Source: Pyrus communis (Eukaryota > Streptophyta > Magnoliopsida > Rosales > Rosaceae). From it: 64,000 nucleotides of DNA. The stretch spans positions 21,308,317-21,372,316 of the forward strand of contig NC_084806.1 in assembly GCF_963583255.1 (NCBI RefSeq), written 5' to 3'. Positions 24,731-32,589 of the stretch are shown one piece after another. Under the pieces are notes generated by a model. It did no database searches. It was given only the letters and a program-made list of their open reading frames with translations, and had not been told where the DNA came from. Position 1 is the stretch's first letter, and the number at the start of each line of letters is the position of its first letter. The translations under genes were made by a program, and so were the position numbers.

Positions 24731-25868
24731 TGATAGGAGCATATTTATGCGACTTAAATGGCTTGTTCTCGTACATTTACGTTATGTTTCTTTAGTTATT
24801 TTAGTACTTTAAGCTATTTTCGTGTGTTTGTAGGTCCAAAGGGCTAAAGGAGCAAAAAGATGCATTTTGGAGACTTTTGGAGCACTTTTGGGCTAAGGAC
24901 GGATAGCTTATGCTTGAAGCCAAAGTGTTGGACGAAATTGAAGACCTAATTGGAGCCAAAGTGTTGGAACCTTGTTCTCTTTAGTTTTAGGACATTTAAA
25001 CCTTTCCTAATCCCAATCATGCCATGCATAACACACATCCATTCTAACACATTGTCATTGCACATGCATTTCCTTCATTAGTTAACCCACATGCACTTAT
25101 CACTTATCATCACCACATATCATATCACTTAATCACTTATCACTTATCATCACCACTTAACCACTTATCATATCATAACCACATATCATATCACTTATCA
25201 CTTATCACTTAACATAACATCCACCTACTTCACCTACAACATCCACTTCACCTACAACATCCACCTACTTCACCTACAACATCCACCTACTTCACCTACA
25301 ACATCCACCTACTTCACCTACAAATGACATAGCCATATGTTCCCTCCACTACTCCTATAAATACCCTTGCATTCATTCATTCAATTGAGATCTCATTCCA
25401 TTTCACAACACAACACCCCTCAAACACTTCCTTAGAATCCAAACCATCTTTCCATTTCCACCATTCCTCATCCATTTCCATAATTCCCCAAACCTCACCT
25501 TAGACCTTGTGCTACAACAACGAGGAAGATAAGAGGGCCTAAACGTTCATACAATTCAAGTTTGAGTTGTTGGAATGTTTAGGTGTTTCTTTGATTTCAA
25601 AGTTTAAATTCAATTCTCTTTGTTTTGTACGTATGAGGAATGGAAGAGAAGAGTGCCTAAACGTTCATACAATTCAAGTTTGAGTTGTTGGAATGTTTAG
25701 GTGTTTCTTTGATTTCAAAGTAATGAGGAACTAATCCCCCTTTAGCTAGGGGGTGATTCGAAACTATGTTTATATTTGCAATATGAATTGATTACTTTTG
25801 GTTGGAATTTCATAAGTTGTGGATTCAATTCGTTTAACTGTTTGATTGATAACTTATTTATGTATGTT
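24731..25868 (+). repeat. 5' LTR of element H, left part
   Basis: Begins TGATAGGAGCATATTTATGCG with a U3 carrying five units of the 18/22-bp minisatellite (about 25,208-25,322), a TATAAATA box near 25,357, and the duplicated module of about 115 bp. It is interrupted by element A at 25,868, within TGTATGTT, and continues at 34,527. Confidence 0.88.
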
Positions 25869-26233
25869 TGATAGGAGCATATTTATGCGACTTAAATGGC
25901 TTGTTCTCGTACATTTACGTTATGTTTCTTTAGTTATTTTAGTACTTTAAGCTATTTTCGTGTGTTTGTAGGTCCAAAGGGCTAAAGGAGCAAAAAGATG
26001 CATTTTAGAGACTTTTGGAGCACTTTTGGGCTAAGGACGGATAGCTTATGCTTGAAGCCAAAGTGTTGGACGAAATTGAAGACCTAATTGGAGCCAAAGT
26101 GTTGGAACCTTGTTCTCTTTAGTTTTAGGACATTTAAACCTTTCCTAATCCCAATCATGCCATGCATAACACACATCCATTCTAACACATTGTCATTGCA
26201 CATGCATTTCCTTCATTAGTTAACCCACATGCA

Positions 26234-26522
26234 CTTATCACTTATCATCACCACATATCATATCACTTAATCACTTATCACTTATCATCACCACTTAACC
26301 ACTTATCATATCATAACCACATATCATATCACTTATCACTTATCACTTAACATAACATCCACCTACTTCACCTACAACATCCACTTCACCTACAACATCC
26401 ACCCACTTCACCTACAACATCCACCTACTTCACCTACAACATCCACCTACTTCACCTACAACATCCACTTCACCTACAACATCCACCTACTTCACCTACA
26501 ACATCCACCTACTTCACCTACA
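26234..26522 (+). repeat. U3 tandem-repeat array (CTTATC and 22-bp minisatellite)
   Basis: Seven CTTATC (GATAAG in reverse, the plant I-box core) followed by eight units of a minisatellite in two lengths, with and without CTAC. Copy number differs among the LTRs of the window (five in H 5' LTR, seven in H 3' LTR, six in D 5' LTR). No spacer structure, so not a CRISPR. Confidence 0.8.
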
Positions 26523-26555
26523 AATGACATAGCCATATGTTCCCTCCACTACTCC

Positions 26556-26563
26556 TATAAATA
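26556..26563 (+). promoter_or_regulatory. TATA box in 5' LTR of A
   Basis: TATAAATA in context ACTACTCCTATAAATACCC, conserved in the minisatellite-type LTRs (33,277-33,284 in the 3' LTR). It is likely the Pol II core promoter for the gag transcript. Confidence 0.65.
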
Positions 26564-27810
26564 CCCTTGCATTCATTCATTCATGGACATCTCATTTCAT
26601 ACACAACACACCACAAACACATCCCTTTCTCTCTTAGCCGTGAGTCTCCCTTAGAATCCAAAAACCATCTTTCCATTTCCATCACTCCTCACTCCATTCC
26701 ACACTTCCATTCCCCCAAACCAACTATCCTTAGACCTTATGCTACAATAAAGAGGAAGAGAAGAGGGCCTAAACGTTCATACAATTCAAGTTTGAGTTGT
26801 TGGAATGTTTAGGTGTTTCTTTGATTTCAATGTTTAATTTTAATTCTCTTTGTTTTGTATGAGGAACTAAACCCCCCTTAGCTAGGGGGTGATTCGAAAT
26901 ATATGTTTATGCTTGCATTTTGATTTGATTACTTCTAATTGCATTTCATAAGTTGTTGATTCAATTTGTTTAACCGTTTGATTGATAACTTATTTATGTA
27001 TGTTTATTAAGAATGCGCGCTTAATTTTCATGCATGAATATGACGCTAGAATACAAGTGAGTTTCACCTAATAGTTACGAACTTATATTCACAGGTAGTG
27101 GAGGTTGCTTATAAACAATCGCGTTAAACGAATTCTTGGCATAAGTTTCATGCGTATTCCATAGTAACGAATGCCTCGTCAAAACTTATAATCTTCATAG
27201 AGCGTAATGATTCTTGCTTGTATCTCTATTATGCAATCATGTAGGGGACTTGTGGGGAATATTTTGGGTTGTCGTATGCAATCATCCAATTCAATAACGT
27301 TAGGAAGATTTGAAGGTTAATTTAAGCGGATCTAATTAACTTGGAGTGTTGAGAATTAATAATTTATTGAAATGCAATTGGAAATCTTTTTATTATGCAA
27401 GTGTAACATATGTGGAGATGACCCCCTTAGCTATTCTATCATCCATTCATTCCATTTCATCAATTTCATATTTACATTCTGTCTAGTTTATTAACTTGTT
27501 TCGTTATTTCAAATTTCGTAAAACCTCAATCCCCCTTTTGCTTTAATGTTCATTTTAGTTAGAATTCAATTTAGTTTGTGTTTTTAAAGCATTTTGAGTT
27601 TTTGGTTTGTCTTAGTGTTTTAAACTTTAATTTTGTATTCTTTGAGTCTAGTTTAGTGTTTTAAACTGTGTTTTTAAGTTTTTGAGTCAAATCCAAGTGA
27701 TTAGCAATCCCTCCTAATCCCCGGTCCAGAACGATCCCTACTTGCACCTATACTACAAATTGATAAAAAGAGGGTTTAATTTGTGCGCGTATAAATCTCG
27801 CATCAAATTT

Positions 27811-27828
27811 TGGCGCCGTTGCCGGGGA
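27811..27828 (+). other. Primer-binding site (tRNA-Asp type), element A
   Basis: TGGCGCCGTTGCCGGGGA, complementary to the 3' end of plant tRNA-Asp including CCA, after the spacer AATTT. The next bases TT complete CCGGGGATT(A), which pairs with TAATCCCCGG in U5. Confidence 0.92.
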
Positions 27829-27917
27829 TTAGAAAATTTGCTAATCCCTTGGATTGTTTGTTTCTGTATTGTCTTTTAGATTTAGTTTTTATTTGTGTTT
27901 TGTTTGTTAAGAACAAC

Positions 27918-28841
27918 ATGGCACTTCATAACGCTTCTCTTTTGTCACAGCTCATGGAAAGGTCCCAAATGCAAAGAGTTGATATATCTAATCTTCAATC
28001 AAGGAATAACGTGTTTTCCAATACTTACAATTCGGATTGGAGTGATCATTCAAACTCTATGTGGTGGGAACCTCAAAATGCTCAACAAGGAGGATATTGG
28101 CAGCCACCACAACCTCATATTCAATATGCCCAACCAAATTTAAGTTCATCAATAGATTATAATCAAAAGCTTAACGAATTAATTTGTTTGGTGCAGGGCT
28201 CACAAAATCAAGACAATGAGGCTCGACAAGAAGACAAAAGGTTGGATCACTTGGAAAAGCAAATTGGGCAGATAGCGGACTTCGTAGGACAATTTTGCGA
28301 CCAAGGCAAACTCCCTAGTTCAACCATTGTAAATCCGAAGGGAGGATTTGAAGCACCTTTGCCGGAAGCACTTATTGCTCCTACGCCATCTAATTCAAGT
28401 AAGGTTGTTCCAATTAGTTCTAACCCCATTCCACCTAATATCCCTATTCCTTGCAGGTTCATGAATTCCAAGGAAGAAGAAAGTGAAAAAGACATCTTGG
28501 AAGACCTTCCAAAGGTGCAAAGTAGGGAATTTCATGAATTCATCAAAGGGGATATACTTGAGACAACAATGCCCAAAGAAGTTGAATTTGATGACATTGG
28601 ACAAGTCATAACCATCACATGCAATCTGGCCAAGTCCAATATCCCTGAAACTTTCAAAGGAGTGGTGTTTGTCATTGAGTTCTTGTCAGACAAAACAAGT
28701 AAGTCATTTTTTTCAAATTCCATTACATTTTATACTAACTTGTTGTTTTTTATGAATCAGGTACCTACATTAGAATTCAAACCAATGCCGGTTCACTTCA
28801 AGTATCACCTTCCATTCAAGGACCAATTCCATGCCGTTTGA
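27918..28841 (+). CDS. gag: Gag-like protein with pol-linker tail (element A)
   Basis: 307 aa from the first in-frame ATG (MALHNASLLSQLMERSQ); the upstream open frame overlaps the PBS and lacks an ATG. Residues 1-85 are Asn/Gln-rich with QNAQQGGYWQPPQP; about residues 110-140 hold LDHLEKQIGQIADFVGQF and LPSSTIVNPKGGFE, typical of Athila gag; then PIPCRFMNSKEEESEKDIL. The C-terminal part (EVEFDDIGQVITITCNLAKS, PTLEFKPMPVHFKYH) resembles the linker before Athila RT, so protease is deleted. No CCHC knuckle is visible. Compared with the E copy it lacks about 48 residues (the ETAKEIMLRSDKEVG segment). It is the first ORF after the LTR promoter. An intron-like segment (28,699-28,760) lies in frame near its end. 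It could supply a particle-forming protein, or be only a remnant. Confidence 0.8.
   Translation: MALHNASLLSQLMERSQMQRVDISNLQSRNNVFSNTYNSDWSDHSNSMWWEPQNAQQGGYWQPPQPHIQYAQPNLSSSIDYNQKLNELICLVQGSQNQDNEARQEDKRLDHLEKQIGQIADFVGQFCDQGKLPSSTIVNPKGGFEAPLPEALIAPTPSNSSKVVPISSNPIPPNIPIPCRFMNSKEEESEKDILEDLPKVQSREFHEFIKGDILETTMPKEVEFDDIGQVITITCNLAKSNIPETFKGVVFVIEFLSDKTSKSFFSNSITFYTNLLFFMNQVPTLEFKPMPVHFKYHLPFKDQFHAV
28699..28760 (+). other. Intron-like segment in gag, 62 nt
   Basis: GTAAGT donor after ACAA, perfect TACTAAC branch motif at 28,733-28,739, ATCAG acceptor 21 nt later. Conserved in J (15,394-15,455), E (51,713-51,774, minus) and H (36,166-36,224, 59 nt). Its length is never a multiple of three, so splicing would change the C-terminus. 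Confidence 0.45.
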
Positions 28842-28855
28842 TTTTATTTATGATA

Positions 28856-28908
28856 AAAAATAAAAAAAAAATAAAAAAAATAAAAAAAAAAAAAAAGAAA
28901 GAAAGATA
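28856..28908 (+). repeat. A-rich tract between gag and cargo gene
   Basis: About 50 bp of A with scattered T and G. Equivalent tracts lie in H (36,317-36,347), E (51,583-51,619, as T), D (55,048-55,071) and C (5,064-5,117, as T). All cargo-bearing copies share it; J does not. Confidence 0.75.
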
Positions 28909-28932
28909 CTAAACATGGAGAAAGGTGGAGCT

Positions 28933-29619
28933 TCACAAAGGTTGTTTGCGTGAAGCCCCACTACGAGGCGCAGAAGCGGAAGGCATAGAAGCGGGAGGCA
29001 TAGAAGCGGGAGGCATAGAAGCGGGAGGCATCGGAGCGGAAGCCATCGGAGCGGGAGGCATCGGAGCTAGAGCATTCCAGGCCTCAATACTTGGCCAAGC
29101 GCTGGATGACCCAGGAAAAAGGTGCCTCTGGAGATAAGACGCAAGCCTTTGACGGTCACTGTGAATTCGACCCTCAGATTCTTGCAGCTCATCAAGCTTC
29201 CTCTTCATCCCTGACGAATAGTTATTTGCAAGCACATGCAAACTTCTATTCTCGTACTTAAGCTGCTGGATCTCTTGCTTAAGTCTTTCCACCTCTGCCA
29301 TCAACGATTCCACTTGGCGGGACCGAGCAAGCAGGCGTTGGCCCATGTTGGACACAGAACTCGCACACTGAACACTAAGTGCGAGGGACTCTTGAACGGC
29401 CAACTCATCGGACCGTCCTGACAGCAGCCTACTATCTTTTGGAGTGAGGAGGTTTTTAGCTACTATTGTAGCTGTTGTGGCGTCCTGCATCACAGAGTCT
29501 TCACCTGAAAGAGGACCGTTAGAAGATAAAAAAGAAGGGCGCCATACATTACCTTGACGGGGCGCAACCGGATCGCTGCTGAGACTCAAATCTAAGCTAA
29601 GGTTCGATGAGTTTGCCAT
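28933..29619 (-). CDS. Antisense cargo gene: coiled-coil protein, 228 aa (element A)
   Basis: Intact ORF on the strand opposite to its element. Start MANSSNLSLDLSLSSD is chosen because it is the first ATG and aligns with copies in D, E and H. Residues 23-80 are a conserved globular-looking part (NVWRPSFLSS, GEDSVMQDATTATIV, LLTPKDSRLLSGRSDELAVQ); about 98-160 form a predicted coiled coil (QVESLMAEVERLKQEIQQLK ... MKRKLDELQE); 184-216 is a Met-Pro-Ala/Ser repeat; the end is SRKQPL. No signal peptide, membrane segment, catalytic motif or zinc knuckle is visible. It faces gag tail to tail across the A-tract and has its own promoter-like region. Extra antisense ORFs are known in some plant Ty3/gypsy lineages (Tat/Ogre), and I believe related proteins are annotated as uncharacterised in rosids. 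Function unknown; oligomerisation is a reasonable inference. Confidence 0.8.
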   Translation of the reverse strand: MANSSNLSLDLSLSSDPVAPRQGNVWRPSFLSSNGPLSGEDSVMQDATTATIVAKNLLTPKDSRLLSGRSDELAVQESLALSVQCASSVSNMGQRLLARSRQVESLMAEVERLKQEIQQLKYENRSLHVLANNYSSGMKRKLDELQESEGRIHSDRQRLASYLQRHLFPGSSSAWPSIEAWNALAPMPPAPMASAPMPPASMPPASMPPASMPSASAPRSGASRKQPL

Positions 29620-30130
29620 GTTTTTCAAAAGTGTTCAAAGAGAAGGGGTGGATGGAGTTAAAATTTCACAAAGGGCCGGAGTCGAGTTTCAGGAATGGGA
29701 AATCTTCAGAGTGTGTGTGTTGGGGTGATTGATAGCTCTATAAAAAGCCAAGACGACGCGTCCACCCATTCAAAGAGCCGGATTTTCCGGCGTAATTTAG
29801 GCGACGCCCCCTCGGCTTTTCAAGAAAACGCGTTCAACTTTGTCAAAAGATTTCTGACAAAGCTGAAAACACGTGGAGGCCATCTTCGCATCTACACATC
29901 TTTAGCCGACAAGCGCAAAGTTCGGCGACGCTTTCTCTGCTTTTCAGAAGACGCATGCAGCTTTGTCAAAAGGAGCCGCATCTGCACTACCACGTGTCGT
30001 TCAGAAAGCGAAGGGGCGTCGTTCAGAAATCGAAGGGGCGCCTGCTCAGAAATCGAAGAGGCGTATTCAAAGATCGAAGAGGCGCCACTATTTCAAAGAG
30101 CCAGATTTGCGGGATCAAAACGTTTGTCGA
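29620..30130 (-). promoter_or_regulatory. Promoter-like region of the cargo gene (element A)
   Basis: Read on the minus strand: a TATA-like TTTTTATAGAG around 29,737-29,747, about 118 bp before the ATG, then CA-rich sequence suitable for a start site and a leader of roughly 90 bp. Further upstream are two CACGTG G-box cores (29,870-29,875 and 29,991-29,996), an inverted repeat CTTTGTCA/TGACAAAG (29,838-29,861), and degenerate 21-24 bp repeats TTCAGAAATCGAAGG(G)GCG (about 30,000-30,105). The arrangement is repeated in D, E and H. Activity is inferred, not shown. Confidence 0.5.
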
Positions 30131-30940
30131 CACGGGTAAAAAGTACCACCACTTGATATTATCTCTATATATGTCGACCTTCGTCTTTTATGGCAGGGCA
30201 AACCTGAAGAAAATGCCCAACTCTCCCTCACCTCTGAGGGCGCACTCCCAGCAAAGCCTTTCAAAATACTCAATTCTTTCTTCTTCCCCAAAGATGATAC
30301 TAGATGCCTGGATTACATATGACCCAGGAGGAAACGGCGGATTGAAGCATGTGCTGATTCATTCACCGCTTCTTCAAAGCAAAGGTATCTCATATCATCA
30401 AGGTCAAAAGCAAAAGTATCTCATATCATGCTCTTTCCCTGTCTTTTTCTTTGTCCTTGTTCTTACTTGCATGGCAAAGTAAAAGAAGCAATCAGCCGGC
30501 ACTTGGAGTCAGTCTTCCGATCTGGAGCCAACTGCCTGGAATCTATTCCTGATTGCTTACCTAGCGTTGCTCTCGAGTAGTCATCTTCAACGGTTGATAC
30601 ACTTCCAGAGAAGGGACCACTCCTGCAAAGATTGAACAAAGAAACAGATAACAGGAGGAAGCTCAGACCTTCGGGGGAAACCAAAAGAACCATCCTGCTG
30701 CCCAGTTCAAGAAGTAGCACAAAGGAAAATCAACGATGGGCAGAAACCAGTTCAAGAGTAAGCCTGTGGAATCACAAAGATCAAAGCCTCAATGCAATCA
30801 CCAAGGAGAAGAGGGAATTTACACTCCATAACCAGATTTGCGTCCCTAAACTCTTCTCTTTGTTAATTACATTATGCCATGTTTAAAATGTTTAGTTGCT
30901 TTTTGTGTGTTTACTTATGTTTTGTGTGAATCTATGCTTA
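30131..30940 (+). other. Cassette remainder, unassigned
   Basis: GC-richer than the rest of the element (GGCAGGGCAAACCTGAAG..., GAGTCAGTCTTCCGATCTGG...). Conserved in A, D, E, H, I and I', with open frames on both strands that are not consistently maintained: H lacks about 110 bp present in A. It may be the far upstream part of the captured gene or an untranslated remnant. The cassette probably ends near 30,799, where sequence shared with J (AAGGAGAAG) resumes. Confidence 0.5.
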
Positions 30941-30979
30941 AAACATTGAGGACAATGTTTGATTTAAGTGTGGGGGGGG
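30941..30979 (+). other. Conserved hairpin and second PPT-like tract (element A)
   Basis: AAACATTG-AGGA-CAATGTTT (30,941-30,960), then GATTTAAGTGT and eight G. Same arrangement at 38,354 (H), 57,076 (D) and, in minus orientation, 49,573 (E). Confidence 0.75.
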
Positions 30980-32574
30980 TAACTAAGTATATTTAATGCA
31001 AATTCGTGGGATTTTATCACCCATAACTTCTAATGTTGTTCCTTGCTGTTTTAAGGTGTTTTTAAGTTGTTTTAGAGTGTTTTAGTGTGTTTTGTTTTAT
31101 AATTCGAAAATCCCATAAAAATTTGAAAAATTGTTTTGAAAAACCCAAAAAGAGTTGTTTTAAAAGTCGTTTTTGTGTGTTTGTGTCTTAGGGTACCTTC
31201 CAACACAATGATAAGGATTTGGTTTATAATTGCATGACGGTTAGAAAGAGTTATAAACATAGAGAAAAGTTTGATTTACTCTTGGTATATGCTTGGTTAT
31301 GGTTATAATGTATGACTTCACATGCAATCATAAAAGAAAAAAATTCGTTTTTGTAACATGCTTGAAGGAAGGAACTCAAACAAACGCTAAAACCCTGAGA
31401 GACTTGAGCCTATAACGTTCTTTGGAGAGTATAATCTGTGATTTCTTGTTTTCTAAAGTCGTTGCATGATCTCATTATTCTTTGCTTGGTTACTACTTAG
31501 AAGGCGTTTCATCATATAGTTCCAAATGCTAGAACTCATGCCCATTTCATTCAAAGCATGTTATTGATTTGCATAACACATATTCAAGAAGAAGTTGTGT
31601 AGTGACCACCACCATAGCCAAATAGCCTTACTTCCCATACTTCGTATATGTTGTAAGTTTTAACCCCGTTGAGCCTTGTTTAGCCTTTATTCTTTGTTTA
31701 CCCACATTTTCCTCACCTAGCCTAGTTTAGGACAATCCCCACCCTTGTTCTTAAAAGATAGTGAGCATGACTTAATTGAATTCCTTTTGAGTTACATTAT
31801 GAAAGAAAATAAGTGTGGGGGAGAGAATGTTTAAGTGTTTATGTTTTGAGATTCAAAAGAAAAGAAAAAGAAAAGAAAAAAAAAAAGAGAGAGAAAAGAA
31901 AGAAAGAAAGAAAAAAAAGCTTGAAAAAAAAAAAAAAAAAATGAAAAAAAAAAGTGAATTCTAAGTTGATTCAAATGCTTTGCTCACTATTTCTTTAAAG
32001 ACCTTTGTTTTCCATATCCCTTCATTGTTAGCCAATACCCTAGCCCCGTTACTACCCTTTGACTTCTATATTGAGTGTTATGTATTTCAATTGTGGAGTT
32101 TGAACTTGGTATGAGCTTATGGTGTCACTGGTTCTCGCATCTAAGTAGTAGCATTCCATTCATGAGATCATATCTAAACATGCTTATTAACTCCAGAAAA
32201 TGCTTTCCTTATTATAACATATGTGAGTGTTCGTCTACATGTTTACATCAATCTTCTCACATATACCTAGTGTAGGGTGTGTAGTCAGAAAATCTGTGTG
32301 AAAAACGAGAGTACATCTAGTAAGAAATTGAGGGAATTCTCTAAAGGCATGTTACTACATTTGAAATGTGTTTTAATTGCTTAATTGTGAACTAGTATGT
32401 GGTGACTATGATTAAGAATGTACTTAAGTGTAAAGATGGCTCAAATCTGTGAGAATAATGATTTTTAACTTGTCATGTGCATTGGAAGTCCCTGATACGA
32501 TTGTTGGAAGGTGTAGGTTGTGTTTTGTTCTTTTTGTTTTGTTTTTCTGTTTTGCTCGAGGACTAGCAAAAGCT
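30980..32574 (+). other. Non-coding 3' internal region of A
   Basis: AT-rich, collinear in all elements, without a credible ORF. It contains a purine simple-sequence tract (31,855-31,955, A with G and few T). No env-like gene. Confidence 0.7.
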
Positions 32575-32585
32575 AAGTGTGGGGG
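32575..32585 (+). other. Polypurine tract of A
   Basis: AAGTGTGGGGG, then TATT and the 3' LTR. Preceded by CTCGAGGACTAGCAAAAGCT, conserved in all copies. Confidence 0.85.
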
Positions 32586-32589
32586 TATT

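Larger units (their letters stand above)
25869..27805 (+). repeat. 5' LTR of element A (1,937 bp)
   Basis: TGATAGGAGC...CTCGCATCA. U3 holds CTTATC repeats (26,234-26,350) and eight minisatellite units of 18 or 22 bp starting AACATCCAC (26,352-26,522). Core promoter TATAAATA at 26,556-26,563. U5 carries TAATCCCCGG about 85 bp before the LTR end. Confidence 0.93.

Noticed and set aside
25208..25322. Regular repeats resembling a CRISPR array
   Set aside because: Units are contiguous, without unique spacers, in a plant LTR; it is a minisatellite.
26567..26812. Conserved 81-aa frame just after the LTR TATA box
   Set aside because: It has no ATG start (TTG only), overlaps the repeat-rich LTR, and its conservation follows from LTR identity rather than coding constraint.
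27810..27917. Extended N-terminus of the gag ORF (hydrophobic LFLYCLLDLVFICVLF)
   Set aside because: It would start at a TTG inside the PBS; the hydrophobic stretch is translated leader. The ATG at 27,918 is the natural start.
29620..30130. Virus-derived (caulimovirus-like) promoter
   Set aside because: There are G-box and TGAC motifs, but I see no characteristic arrangement of such a promoter and no linked viral coding sequence.
29695..30482. Open frames of 153 and 175 aa on the plus strand of A, also in E and D
   Set aside because: They lie in the promoter-like region of the cargo gene, overlap each other in two frames, are broken in H and I, and have no recognisable domain.
30510..30530. 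GTCAGTCTTCCGATCTGG looks like a sequencing-adapter remnant
   Set aside because: It is present at the same place in every cassette copy in both orientations and matches an adapter only in part; it is genuine repeat sequence.
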